From Gemmiger sp. An194 (GTDB lineage: Bacteria > Bacillota > Clostridia > Oscillospirales > Ruminococcaceae): a DNA stretch of 64,000 nucleotides. Under the pieces are notes generated by a model. That model had not been told where the DNA came from. It did not search any database and worked only from the letters and a program-made list of their open reading frames with translations. Both the position numbers and the translations under genes were made by a program. Within the stretch, counting starts at the first letter, position 1. The number at the start of each line of letters is the position of its first letter. Positions 48,354-56,816 of the stretch are shown here, one piece after another. Location of the stretch: the NCBI RefSeq assembly GCF_002160145.1, contig NZ_NFKA01000008.1, positions 1-64,000 on the forward strand, in the 5' to 3' direction.

Positions 48354-49081
48354 AGGGCGCTGCCTCCGGTGATGGGCAGGGTCACGCCGGTGATGAAGCC
48401 GGCCTCGTCGCTGAGCAGGAAGGCCATGGCGGGCACCACATCGCTGGGACGGGCGTTGCGGCCCATGGGGTTGGTCTCGGCGCTGGCCTGTACGATCAGG
48501 TCACTGGTCTCGGCCAGGAACTTGGTCTCCATCATGCTGGGGGCCACGCAGTTCACGGTCACGCCGAAGCTGGCGTAGTCCGCGGCCAGGCTCTTGGCCA
48601 GGCCCGCCAGGGCGCTTTTGGCCATCACATAGGCGGCAGTGTTCTTGGGAGGCATGCCCAGCAGGTAGCTGGTGAGCATGAACAGCACCCGGCCCTTTTT
48701 GGCCTTGGCCATGCCGGGCACAAAGGCCTTGCACAGGGCAACGGCGCTGCGCACCTGCACCGACAGGTCCAGCTCAAAGCGCTCCTCGTCGAACTTCTTG
48801 AATTTGGTGTTCACCACCCGCAGGGCGGGCAGATGCACAAAATGGGTGGGGGCGGGGCAGTTCTTCTGCACGTCCTCAATGAAGGCGCACAGCGCTGCCT
48901 CGTTGGTCAGGTCCACATCATAGGTGCGGATGGCCCCGGGATGCGCCTGGCACAGGTCAGCCAGACCCTTCAGATCGCCCGCGCCCTGGGCGATGAAGAT
49001 GTCGCCCTCCTGATACAGCCGCTCGATCAGCGCGCAGCCCACATCGCTGGAAGCGCCGGTGATCAGATATACATTGCCCAT
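48350..49081 (-). CDS. SDR family oxidoreductase (FabG-like)
   Basis: A 243-residue short-chain dehydrogenase. The cofactor site is ITGASSDVG (about 7-15), the catalytic Ser lies in MLTSYL (about 139), YVMAK (about 152-156) gives Tyr and Lys, and the tail ends GFITGVTLPITGG, as in FabG-type ketoreductases. The position between a MaoC dehydratase gene (10-base gap) and a GNAT gene suggests it reduces or oxidises a carrier-bound acyl chain. Confidence 0.92.
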   Translation of the reverse strand: MGNVYLITGASSDVGCALIERLYQEGDIFIAQGAGDLKGLADLCQAHPGAIRTYDVDLTNEAALCAFIEDVQKNCPAPTHFVHLPALRVVNTKFKKFDEERFELDLSVQVRSAVALCKAFVPGMAKAKKGRVLFMLTSYLLGMPPKNTAAYVMAKSALAGLAKSLAADYASFGVTVNCVAPSMMETKFLAETSDLIVQASAETNPMGRNARPSDVVPAMAFLLSDEAGFITGVTLPITGGSAL

Positions 49082-49091
49082 AAAATCCTCC

Positions 49092-49508
49092 TTATTTTGC
49101 CACGCCCGCCTTGATGATGCCGCGGGTCACTTTTTTGCCGTCCTGATTGGTAATGGTCGCCTTGATGGTGATCTCGCCGAATACCTCGTTTACTTCATCC
49201 ACCTTGCCGGTGATGGTCAGGGTGTCGCCGATGAAGACGGGTTTGGCGAATTTGGATTCCACACTGTGCAGCAGGCAGTGCTCGCCGGGCAGGTAGACGC
49301 CTGCCAGGGTGGAAAAGAAGCTGGCGCCCAGCATACCGTAGACCACACGGCCGGGGAAGCCCCGCCCGGTGGCGTATTCCTCGCTCATGTGGATGGGACT
49401 GTTGTCGCCGGTAATGGCGTAAAAGGCGTCCATCATTTCGGCGGTCACGGTTACGGTGAAACTCTCGGTCATGCCGGGGGTGATGTCCGCCAGAGTGTAG
49501 CTGTTCAT
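49092..49508 (-). CDS. MaoC family (hot-dog) dehydratase
   Basis: A 138-residue single hot-dog protein. The hydratase motif ITGDNSPIHMSEEYATGRGFPGRVVYGML (about 32-60) includes the catalytic Asp and His pair (GD.SP.H). The length equals that of R-specific enoyl-CoA/ACP hydratases and the dehydratase subunits of the PhaJ type. It probably dehydrates or hydrates a carrier-bound 3-hydroxyacyl group. GGAGG lies upstream of the ATG. A hairpin separates it from the ACP gene. Confidence 0.92.
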   Translation of the reverse strand: MNSYTLADITPGMTESFTVTVTAEMMDAFYAITGDNSPIHMSEEYATGRGFPGRVVYGMLGASFFSTLAGVYLPGEHCLLHSVESKFAKPVFIGDTLTITGKVDEVNEVFGEITIKATITNQDGKKVTRGIIKAGVAK

Positions 49509-49539
49509 GGAAATATGTCCTCCTTTTAAAAAGGGCTCA

Positions 49540-49580
49540 AACAGAAAAGGGGCCGGGCCCGCAGCCCAGCCCCTTTTTTC
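49540..49580 (-). terminator. Hairpin between the ACP and MaoC genes
   Basis: A GC-rich stem (AAAAGGGGC...GGC with GCC...GCCCCTTTT) with a TTTT tail on the minus strand. It may partly terminate transcription so that the first two genes of the cluster are made in excess. Confidence 0.5.
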
Positions 49581-49586
49581 GGTCGT

Positions 49587-49829
49587 TTACGCGGTCAGAC
49601 GCTCGATCAGATCCAGCAGGTCGCCCACGTTCTCCAGGCCGCGCACGTCGTCCAGCTTGAACTTCAGGCCGAACTTCTTCTCCATGGCGGTCAGCAGGTT
49701 GATCTGCTCCAGGCTGTCCCAATCCTCGATGTCGTCGGCGCAGGTCTCGCGGGTGATCACCAGCTCCTCGTCGTCGAAGTTGTCGCGGAAGATCTGCTGT
49801 ACAGCGTCAAAAATGCTCTGCTTATCCAT
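49587..49829 (-). CDS. Acyl carrier protein
   Basis: An 80-residue acidic protein with the ACP fold. The phosphopantetheine attachment motif is DWDSLEQINLL, with Ser at about 39. The helix II sequence and the acid-rich surface are typical. The primary fatty-acid ACP normally has DSLD; DSLEQ is common in carrier proteins dedicated to special pathways. It lies 15 bases after the FkbH-like gene, which is expected to load it. GGAG precedes the start. Confidence 0.92.
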   Translation of the reverse strand: MDKQSIFDAVQQIFRDNFDDEELVITRETCADDIEDWDSLEQINLLTAMEKKFGLKFKLDDVRGLENVGDLLDLIERLTA

Positions 49830-49844
49830 TTGAAAAACTCCTTT

Positions 49845-51623
49845 TTAAACGATCTCGATCTCCATCACACCGCACTGGGGCTCGTAGCCCGCGAAGCCGG
49901 TGAATTCGAAGGTCAGGTTGCCCTGGTCATCCTGGGCGGTTTGTTCAAAACCGATTGTAGCATAAAAATCGCGAACGAGCAAATTTTTTGCGGTGGGGTA
50001 GTAATGGCCCACGATCTTTTCCACACCGGCGGCGGCGGCGCGGCGCACCAGCTCGTCGAACATGGCGTGCTCCAGACGGCGCTTGAAGGTCCGGCAGCTC
50101 ATGATCCACAGATCCATATCCAGCACGTTGCCCTGGATGTGACCGATCATGGCGGTGACCAGGCCGTTGTCGCCGAACTTGTCCACCAGGCGGCCGTAGA
50201 GGGTGATGTAAGCCGGATCGGCCATGATACCCTCCACCTCAGCGGCGGTGTAGCGGCGGGTGGTCAGGTTGAACTGGTTGGTCTTGTTGATCAGCTGGGT
50301 GATGCGCTCGGCGTGGGGGGCGTCGAAGGCACCGATCTCACAGTGCATCTCCAGGCTCTTCAGATAGTCGTTGTAATCGCCGAAGCTCTGCTCCAGCTGG
50401 GCCCGCTCCAGATTTTGCTTGTACATGCTGGCCCGCTTTTTGTCATCCGCTGAGAGGGTGGTCACCTCAAAGTAGCCGCTGCGGTCGATGGCTGCGATGT
50501 ACTCCTCCGGCGCACCCAACTCGGGTACAGTTACGCCCGGCAGCTCCTGACGCACGATCTCCCGCTCGGCGGGGTTGTCGTCCACGAACACGAAGCTTTC
50601 CGGCAGGATGTTGATCTCCTGGGCCATGGCCGCGATGTTCCGGCTCTTGGGCTCCCAGTTGGCCTTGAAGCAGAGGAAATCATCCCGCTTGAGCACGGTG
50701 TCCGCCCGCTCGAAGCCGGTCAGGGCGATCTTCTCCTCGTTCTTGCTGCACACGTTCAACAGGATGCCCAGCTTGGACAGCTCCTTTAAGTAGCTCTGGA
50801 ACTCCGCGTAGGCCATGCCGGCGGGGGTCTCATTGCCCATCACGATGCCCTCGGGGCCGTCGTCGCCGATGATGCCGCCCCACAGGGTGTTGTCCAGATC
50901 CAGAGCCAGAGCCTTTTTGTTCTTGCCCAGCAGGCTCTTGATGATGTTGGCCACGCTCTGGCACAGGTAGGGGATGCAGTCAATGCTCACCGCGTACTTG
51001 TAGGCGTACCAGGCAGTCTGGCTGCTGAAGGCGTCCATGCCGTGCACTGCCTGCAGGTAGGCCAGGTCGTTCAGATAAAGGTTGGGGGTGGCCTCCGCCA
51101 GGGCGGCCAGCTTCTCGTTCAGCTGACGTACAAAGCGCACCCGGCCGTGGCAGTCCACACCCTCCCGGTTGCCCATTACCCGGTAGACCGGCAGATCAAA
51201 GTTGTTGGCAATGACCGGGCAGCCGAAGGAAAGCGCGGCCCGGATGGCCTGCTCGAAGCGGGTGTATTCCGCGTTCAGCTTTTCCTCCACCCGGGAGGGC
51301 TCGTCGGCGGCATCGGGCCAGAGCTTGATGTTGCGCACGCTGGTGTGGATGTAGATCACATCCGGTGCAAAGGCCTTCAGCGAGCCGTCGTCAAAGACCA
51401 GGTTTTCATAGAACAGTGCATAAGCGCCCTCGTGGAAGGTGGGCTTGATGCCGTTTTCCAGCAAAAACAGCTCCAGGATATTTTTGATCTCGCCAATGGT
51501 GCTGCCGCTCATAATGGCGACTTTCTTTTCAATCAGACCCTGTTTTTCCAGCAGCTGGCGCTTGAGGCTGCGCTTTTTTTGCAGCAGATAGGCCGGGTCC
51601 AGGGGATAATCAAAACAGTTCAC
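49845..51623 (-). CDS. FkbH-like HAD-IIIC protein (glyceryl-ACP-type loading)
   Basis: A 592-residue multidomain protein. Residues about 1-200 are an SGNH-like region with IMSGSTIGEIK. Residues about 230-380 are a HAD-IIIC phosphatase domain: LALDLDNTLWGGIIGDDG (catalytic Asp pair), NVCSKNEE and FVFVDDNPAERE. The C-terminal part is GNAT-like with LINKTNQFNLTTRRY, a hallmark of FkbH. Characterised FkbH proteins move a glyceryl unit from 1,3-bisphosphoglycerate onto a carrier protein. The start is GTG at 51623, preceded by GAGGAGG at 8 bases; an earlier ATG lies in the promoter region. First gene of the cluster. Confidence 0.9.
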   Translation of the reverse strand: MNCFDYPLDPAYLLQKKRSLKRQLLEKQGLIEKKVAIMSGSTIGEIKNILELFLLENGIKPTFHEGAYALFYENLVFDDGSLKAFAPDVIYIHTSVRNIKLWPDAADEPSRVEEKLNAEYTRFEQAIRAALSFGCPVIANNFDLPVYRVMGNREGVDCHGRVRFVRQLNEKLAALAEATPNLYLNDLAYLQAVHGMDAFSSQTAWYAYKYAVSIDCIPYLCQSVANIIKSLLGKNKKALALDLDNTLWGGIIGDDGPEGIVMGNETPAGMAYAEFQSYLKELSKLGILLNVCSKNEEKIALTGFERADTVLKRDDFLCFKANWEPKSRNIAAMAQEINILPESFVFVDDNPAEREIVRQELPGVTVPELGAPEEYIAAIDRSGYFEVTTLSADDKKRASMYKQNLERAQLEQSFGDYNDYLKSLEMHCEIGAFDAPHAERITQLINKTNQFNLTTRRYTAAEVEGIMADPAYITLYGRLVDKFGDNGLVTAMIGHIQGNVLDMDLWIMSCRTFKRRLEHAMFDELVRRAAAAGVEKIVGHYYPTAKNLLVRDFYATIGFEQTAQDDQGNLTFEFTGFAGYEPQCGVMEIEIV

Positions 51624-51721
51624 GGCAAATTCCTCCTCGCAGAAGTCATGACCCGCCGGAAGGGGGCGGCCAAAGCCGCGGGCGCAAGCAGGGCCCGTCA
51701 CGTACAGTCACATACAGCTTG

Positions 51722-51750
51722 ATTATACTATAAACCCCGGCGACGCGCAA
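51722..51750 (-). promoter_or_regulatory. Promoter of the FkbH/ACP cluster
   Basis: TTGCGC (51750-51745), 17 bases, TATAAT (51727-51722) on the minus strand, about 100 bases before the GTG start. Confidence 0.6.
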
Positions 51751-51754
51751 CGCG

Positions 51755-52060
51755 TCACAACCCAAAATCCTCCAAAAGCCGCTGCAGCTGCTCCTGGCTT
51801 TCCAGTGGGATGCCCGCCTGCAGGCTCAGCACATCCTGTTCAGGCAAAAGATGCGTGTAAACATCATACACCTCCACCGGCTGGTCCTCTTCGCCAGACT
51901 CACCGGAGGCGAACAGGGCCAGTTTGCCGTGCCAGTCCCGCAGGGTATAGCCGCTGGAGGGGGATTCCTTTTCAAACGGGCGCAGAGCAAATACGGCCAC
52001 GCTCGCCGCAAGGCCCAGCGCACAGAGCAGAGCCAGAAGATAGATCCATACTTTCGGCAT
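51755..52060 (-). CDS. Small membrane-anchored protein with BofC C-terminal-like domain
   Basis: A 101-residue protein with a signal anchor (about 5-27) and an extracytoplasmic domain. The pattern GYTLRDWHGKLALFASGES...EVYDVYTHLLPEQDVLSLQAGIPLESQEQLQRLLEDF matches the short domain of Firmicute proteins annotated as BofC C-terminal-like. BofC checks sigma-K activation in Bacillus, but stand-alone short forms are not tied to sporulation. It is divergent from the penicillin-binding protein gene and has no operon partner. Confidence 0.72.
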   Translation of the reverse strand: MPKVWIYLLALLCALGLAASVAVFALRPFEKESPSSGYTLRDWHGKLALFASGESGEEDQPVEVYDVYTHLLPEQDVLSLQAGIPLESQEQLQRLLEDFGL

Positions 52061-52161
52061 AGTGATTCACCTCTTTGAAAACAGTATGGCCCGGGCAGGC
52101 GGGTTTCAAACGGACAGATGTGAAATTCCGTTTTTGCTGTACTTGCGGCAGGCACTTGTGG

Positions 52162-52167
52162 TATAAT
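52162..52167 (+). promoter_or_regulatory. -10 element upstream of the PBP gene
   Basis: A perfect TATAAT at 52162-52167. It rules out earlier in-frame starts (such as 52075) for the penicillin-binding protein. No good -35 is seen. Confidence 0.45.
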
Positions 52168-52299
52168 ATCAAAATAGGCAGAGCAGCGCCTGAATGTGAA
52201 AAACTTTTTATAAAGCATTCGGGCCTGTTTGGCTGTGCCGGCAAGGCGGCTTTGGCCGTGTTCCGGCGGGGCTGCCCGGGGCGAATGGGCCCTGCGGCG

Positions 52300-54876
52300 A
52301 TGTCCCACACATTTTTTCATCGAATTATTTCCGCAAAGGAGGCGGTCCCCATCGAAAACAACGAACACCGCAATATCCGGCGCCCGCAGAACAGCCAGAG
52401 TGGCCAGAGCGCGCCCCGCCGGGTAAACCGCACGCCCGGTGCGGGCACGCAGCGCACGGTCAACCGCAGCGCGGCGGCCGGCACCCAGCGCAGCACCGGT
52501 GCCCAGCGAACCGGCGGCCAGGGGTCTTCCGGCGCGCCCAGCTCCGGCGGGCATACCCCGAAACGGAAGAAAAAGAGCGGCGTGCGCCGCTTTTTCGGCG
52601 GTCTGTTCCGGTTCATCGCCGTTTGCTTCTGCCTGGGTGTGATGGTAGCCAGCGTGGTGGCTGTGGCGCTGAGTCTGTATCTGGTGGAAGCCACTGCAGA
52701 CGACAATCTTGACCTGACCGAGGTCAAGCTGGCCCAGACCACCTGGATCATGGCCCAGGACCACGACACCGGCGAGTGGGTGGAGTACGAGGACTTCTAC
52801 CGCACCAACAACCGTGAGTGGGCTGAGCTGAGCGAGATCGAGTCCAGCCCGTATCTGAAGTGGGCGTTCATCTGCACCGAGGATAAGGACTTCTACGAGC
52901 ACCACGGCGTGAGTTTCAAGCGTACCATCGCCGCGGCCATCAACGAGTACACCCCCATCAAGCTGTTTGGTGGCCGTCAGGGTGCGTCCACCCTGGAGCA
53001 GCAGCTGATCAAGAACCTTACCGGCGACGATGAGCAGGACGCCATGCGTAAGATCCGCGAGATCTTCCGCGCCTGGGGTCTGGACAACCGTTATAATAAG
53101 GATACCATCCTGGAGACTTATCTGAACACCATCAGCCTTACCGGCAACACCGCCGGTGTTAAGGCCGGGGCCATTCAGTACTTCGGTAAGGATGATCTGA
53201 GCCAGCTGACCGCCGCCGAGTGCGCCAGCATCGCGGCCATTACGAAAAGCCCCAATACCTACAACCCCTACAAAAACCCGGAAGAGCATCTGCGGCGCCG
53301 CAATCTGATGCTGTGGAACATGTACGATCAGGGGCACCTGACCGAGGAGGAGTACAACGAAGCAGTGAACTCCCCCCTGACCCTGGCTGAGACCGACACC
53401 GACAGCTCCACCAGCACCGGTGTTCGCTCCTACTTCAGCGATGCGGTCTACACTGCACTGAAGCAGCAGCTGGTGGACGAGCTGGGCTGGACCGAGGCCG
53501 AGGCGGAGAACGAGATCTTCAACGGCGGCTTGCGCATCTATGCCACTGTGGACCCCTATCTGCAGGAAGAGATGGAGAAGATGCTGCTCAACGAGGACGA
53601 GAGCATTCCCTGGATGGAACGGGAAGAGGAATTCGAACTGGGCAACAAGACCGAAGAGGATCTGGCCAAGGAAGAGGGCGTGGTTTACAACGAGGACGGC
53701 ACCCTGAAAACCAAGACCGACAAGGACGGCAAGGTCTACTACTATAAGACCGTCCACAGCCAGGTAGCCATGGTGACCATGGACTACGAAGGTGAGATCA
53801 AGGCGCTGGTGGGCGGTCTGGGTGAAAAGACCACCGATCTGAGCCTGAACCGCGTAAATGTTGCCAAGCAGACCGGTTCTACCATGAAGCCCATTGCAGC
53901 CTATTCCCTGGGCATCGACATGGGCTGGATCAACTACTCCACCAACTTTGTGGACATCGGTGTGGGCAAGATGCTGCTGGAAAATTACGAAAGCAGCTAT
54001 CCCCAGTATAAGGGCAAGATGTTCGAGAACGATGCGCCCGAGGTGCTGGCGAATCCCGGCATCTGGCGTGACTGGCCTCAGAACTATGTGACCAGTACCG
54101 GTCACGGCGAGCGCACCGTAAATGTAAACTATGCCATTGCCCAGTCCCTGAACACCATCGCGGTGCAGGTGGGCCAGCTGGTGGGCGTGGAATCCATGTA
54201 CAACTTTGCCAAGGATACCGTGGGAATGGCTCACCTTAACGAAAACGATATGGACCTTGCTCCTATCGTGCTGGGCAGCCAGAACGGCGGTGCCACTCCC
54301 ATCGAACTGGCAGGCGCTTACCTGATGTTCGGTAACGGCGGTGAGTATGTGACCCCGCATCTGTATACCCGTGTGGAGTACGCCACCACCGGCGAGGTGC
54401 TGATCGATAACGAGATCAATGTGGTGCACACCCAGGCCATCAAGGAGAGCACCGCCATGATCATGAACCGCCTGCTGCAGGGCGTTCTGGGTTCCAGCGG
54501 TACCGCCAGCAGCATGAAGCCCAGCGGTGAGATGGAAGCTGCCGCAAAGACCGGTACCACCAGCGACAACAAGGACTACACCTTCGTTGGTCTGACCCCC
54601 TATTACGTGACCAGCATGTGGTGGGGTTACGACAAGCCCTACGATATGAGCAAGGTGGGTGCCAAGAACGCCAAGGCCATCCAGAAGGTATGGAAGGCCT
54701 ATATGGAAACCGTGCAGGAGGGCCTGGAGGTCAAGCAGTTCCCGGTGAGCGAGGATGTGAAGACCGCTGCCTTCTGTGTGGACAGCGGCGAGCTGGCCGG
54801 TGCCAACTGCCCCAACCGGCAGACCGGTTACTACACAGAGGACAACATGCCCGGTGTTTGCCCCATGCATCCGTAA
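52300..54876 (+). CDS. Class A penicillin-binding protein (PBP1A-like)
   Basis: A bifunctional peptidoglycan synthase of 858 residues when read from the ATG at 52300. A basic, Arg/Gln/Gly-rich cytoplasmic tail precedes one membrane helix (about 98-127). The glycosyltransferase domain has EDKDFYEHHG (catalytic Glu near 194) and GASTLEQQLIKN. The transpeptidase domain has STMK (Ser527), SLN (Ser616) and KTGT (Lys750). The start is uncertain: the only strong ribosome binding site, AAAGGAGG at 52335-52342, points to an ATC codon at 52351. Strong terminator downstream. Confidence 0.93.
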   Translation: MSHTFFHRIISAKEAVPIENNEHRNIRRPQNSQSGQSAPRRVNRTPGAGTQRTVNRSAAAGTQRSTGAQRTGGQGSSGAPSSGGHTPKRKKKSGVRRFFGGLFRFIAVCFCLGVMVASVVAVALSLYLVEATADDNLDLTEVKLAQTTWIMAQDHDTGEWVEYEDFYRTNNREWAELSEIESSPYLKWAFICTEDKDFYEHHGVSFKRTIAAAINEYTPIKLFGGRQGASTLEQQLIKNLTGDDEQDAMRKIREIFRAWGLDNRYNKDTILETYLNTISLTGNTAGVKAGAIQYFGKDDLSQLTAAECASIAAITKSPNTYNPYKNPEEHLRRRNLMLWNMYDQGHLTEEEYNEAVNSPLTLAETDTDSSTSTGVRSYFSDAVYTALKQQLVDELGWTEAEAENEIFNGGLRIYATVDPYLQEEMEKMLLNEDESIPWMEREEEFELGNKTEEDLAKEEGVVYNEDGTLKTKTDKDGKVYYYKTVHSQVAMVTMDYEGEIKALVGGLGEKTTDLSLNRVNVAKQTGSTMKPIAAYSLGIDMGWINYSTNFVDIGVGKMLLENYESSYPQYKGKMFENDAPEVLANPGIWRDWPQNYVTSTGHGERTVNVNYAIAQSLNTIAVQVGQLVGVESMYNFAKDTVGMAHLNENDMDLAPIVLGSQNGGATPIELAGAYLMFGNGGEYVTPHLYTRVEYATTGEVLIDNEINVVHTQAIKESTAMIMNRLLQGVLGSSGTASSMKPSGEMEAAAKTGTTSDNKDYTFVGLTPYYVTSMWWGYDKPYDMSKVGAKNAKAIQKVWKAYMETVQEGLEVKQFPVSEDVKTAAFCVDSGELAGANCPNRQTGYYTEDNMPGVCPMHP
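52335..52342 (+). promoter_or_regulatory. Strong ribosome binding site pointing to an ATC codon
   Basis: AAAGGAGG lies exactly 8 bases before ATC (52351) in the PBP frame. No ATG, GTG or TTG in this frame lies at a usable distance. It suggests initiation at a rare codon, giving an 841-residue protein. Confidence 0.5.
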
Positions 54877-54885
54877 AACCTGATT

Positions 54886-54930
54886 GAAAAAGCCTGCTGT
54901 ACGCGGTGAGCGAACAGCAGGCTTTTTTGT
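54886..54930 (+). terminator. Intrinsic terminator after the PBP gene
   Basis: AAAAAGCCTGCTGT pairs with ACAGCAGGCTTTTTT around a 13-base loop. Confidence 0.88.
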
Positions 54931-55006
54931 GCATTCTGTGCATACAAAACCGGGCCCGGGTGAGAAATGTGCGGCTTTTTACAAAATTGAAACTGCATCT
55001 TGCGTT

Positions 55007-55034
55007 TTGACATGCTAAAGTGGTACACTATACA
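55007..55034 (+). promoter_or_regulatory. Promoter of the PheB-like gene
   Basis: TTGACA (55007-55012), 16 bases, TATACA (55029-55034), 43 bases before the start. Confidence 0.6.
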
Positions 55035-55076
55035 CATGCGTAAAAACAAATGTGTTCAAGGGGTGTACAAAACAGC

Positions 55077-55502
55077 ATGAAACGGCATTTTCTGATGGTG
55101 GACGCAGCGGTCCTGCCCGAGGTATTTCTGAAGGTTCTCAAGGCGAAGGAGCTGCTCGCCAGCGGCGAAGCCCGCAACATCTCGGCGGCTACCCGGGCGG
55201 TGGATCTTTCCCGCAGCGCATTCTATAAATATAAGGACTGCATCTTCGATGCCCGCAGCACCCAGCAGATCATCACCGTGCTGGCCACGCTGCTGGATGA
55301 GAACGGCGCGCTGCAGGCGCTGCTGGGCGGTATTTCCGCCGCGGGCGGCAGCGTGGTCACCATCAATCAGGCCACGCCGGAAAACGGCGCAGCCAAGGTG
55401 GAGGTCACTGTGCGCACCGATACCCTGCGGGTGAGCATCGAGGAGATGCTGGCTCAGCTGGCCCAGCAGCGTGCTGTGGTCGAGGTACATCAGGGCGTGT
55501 AA
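55077..55502 (+). CDS. ACT domain protein, PheB/UPF0735 type
   Basis: A 141-residue protein like Bacillus PheB. The N-terminal part (1-62) is a helix-turn-helix-like segment (AKELLASGEARNISAATRAVDLSRSAFYKYKDCIFD), and residues 68-141 are an ACT domain (ITVLATLLDENGALQALLGGISAAGGSVVTINQ). ACT domains bind amino acids. It stands upstream of hom-thrB-lysC, fitting an amino-acid-responsive regulator of that pathway, as inferred from position. The ATG at 55077 follows AAGGGGTG; an earlier ATG at 55050 lacks a site. Confidence 0.88.
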   Translation: MKRHFLMVDAAVLPEVFLKVLKAKELLASGEARNISAATRAVDLSRSAFYKYKDCIFDARSTQQIITVLATLLDENGALQALLGGISAAGGSVVTINQATPENGAAKVEVTVRTDTLRVSIEEMLAQLAQQRAVVEVHQGV

Positions 55503-55507
55503 CGCTT

Positions 55508-55534
55508 TCAAAAACGGCCAATGGCCGTTTTTCC
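55508..55534 (+). terminator. Short terminator between the PheB-like gene and hom
   Basis: AAAACGGCCA pairs with TGGCCGTTTTT with almost no loop and a T5 tail; it probably acts as a partial terminator. Confidence 0.55.
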
Positions 55535-55583
55535 ATTTTCATCACAAGTGCCCGGCGGGCGTTGTGCCGGGCGGGGAGGATTT

Positions 55584-56801
55584 ATGATCAACATTGCGAT
55601 CCTGGGCTTTGGCACCGTGGGCAGCGGCGTGTATGCCGTTTTGCAGAAAAACGCCGGACTCATTGCCCGGCGGGCGGGCCAGGAGATCCGGGTCAAGCGG
55701 GTGCTGGTGCTGGAAGTTACCGAAAACCCGGAGCTGTTTACCAGCAGCATCGACGATATTCTGAACGATCCCGAAATTACCATGGCGGCAGAGGCCATCG
55801 GTGGCGTGAAGGCTGCATATCCTTATGTAAAGGCATTGCTGGCCAGCGGCCGCAGCGTGGTGACCAGCAACAAGGAACTGGTGGCCACCCACGGTGCCGA
55901 GCTGCTGGCCCTGGCAAAAGAGAAGGGCGTGGCCTTCCTGTTTGAGGCCAGTGTGGGCGGCGGCATGCCGCTGATCACTCCCATGTGCCAGAGTCTGCTG
56001 GCCAACCAGGTGGAAGAGGTTTACGGCATCGTGAACGGCACCACCAACTACATGCTCACCCGCATGAGCCGGGAGAACATGGATTTTGCCGCCGCGCTCA
56101 AGGAGGCCCAGCAGCTGGGCTATGCCGAGACCAAGGACCCCTCGGACGACGTGGACGGTCCGGACGCCTGCCGCAAGATCGCCATTCTGGCCAGCCTTGC
56201 CTTCAGCAAGCAGGTCCACACCCAGAACATTCCCACCCGGGGCATCCGGGGGCTGGAGCCCTTTGATCTGCGCGCCGCCGCCCGGCTGGGCTGTGCGGTG
56301 AAGCTGATCGCCTGGGCACGGCAGACCGAAGCGGGCCCGGCGGTGGGCGTGGAGCCCATGCTGGTACCGCTGGAAAATCAGCTGGCCGGTGTGGAGGATG
56401 TGTTCAACGGCGTGCTGGTTCGGGGCGACATGGTGGGCGATGTGTTCTTCTACGGCCGCGGCGCGGGCAAGCTGCCCACCGCCAGCGCCATCGCCGCCGA
56501 TCTGGTTCTGGCTGCACAGCAGGGGGCCGCGGTGCACGACAGCATCTTCTGGGAGCCCTCTCCCGCATTGCCCGCGCCGCTCACCAGCGGCGAACCCGCC
56601 GCATATTATGTGCGGGTGAAGGGGCTTGCCGCTTCCATGCTGCCCGGCCTGTACGGCCCCGGCGAGCTGGTGGCGGACGACGGCGGTCAGGCCGCCTATC
56701 TGGCGGAAAACATCACCCCGAAAAAGCTCTATGAAGCGGCCCGGCAGGTGAAAGCCCTGGGCGGCAGCGTACAGATGGAGCTGCGCCGGCTGGAACAGTA
56801 A
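55584..56801 (+). CDS. hom: Homoserine dehydrogenase
   Basis: A 405-residue enzyme that reduces aspartate semialdehyde to homoserine. The NAD(P) motif is LGFGTVGSG (about 7-15). The catalytic domain shows TSNKELVATHG (about 94-104), FEASVGGGMPLI (about 119-130) and GIVNGTTNYMLTRM (about 151-164), with the substrate-binding Glu/Asp in YAETKDPSDDVDGPDACRK. A C-terminal region of about 80 residues follows, reduced relative to the ACT-bearing Bacillus form. GGGGAGGA precedes the start. It is 15 bases from thrB. Confidence 0.95.
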   Translation: MINIAILGFGTVGSGVYAVLQKNAGLIARRAGQEIRVKRVLVLEVTENPELFTSSIDDILNDPEITMAAEAIGGVKAAYPYVKALLASGRSVVTSNKELVATHGAELLALAKEKGVAFLFEASVGGGMPLITPMCQSLLANQVEEVYGIVNGTTNYMLTRMSRENMDFAAALKEAQQLGYAETKDPSDDVDGPDACRKIAILASLAFSKQVHTQNIPTRGIRGLEPFDLRAAARLGCAVKLIAWARQTEAGPAVGVEPMLVPLENQLAGVEDVFNGVLVRGDMVGDVFFYGRGAGKLPTASAIAADLVLAAQQGAAVHDSIFWEPSPALPAPLTSGEPAAYYVRVKGLAASMLPGLYGPGELVADDGGQAAYLAENITPKKLYEAARQVKALGGSVQMELRRLEQ

Positions 56802-56816
56802 GGAGGTACAGGCAAT

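Noticed and set aside
52075-52299. Earlier start of the penicillin-binding protein
   Set aside because: This frame runs through the -10 element at 52162 and encodes no membrane or family-like sequence.
51826-54870. Long minus-strand open frame opposite the penicillin-binding protein gene
   Set aside because: Shadow of the PBP gene: low-complexity, Gly/His/Val-rich and without motifs.
55503-55583. T-box or other riboswitch before hom
   Set aside because: Only a short terminator hairpin is present; no T-box sequence or specifier stem fits in 80 bases.
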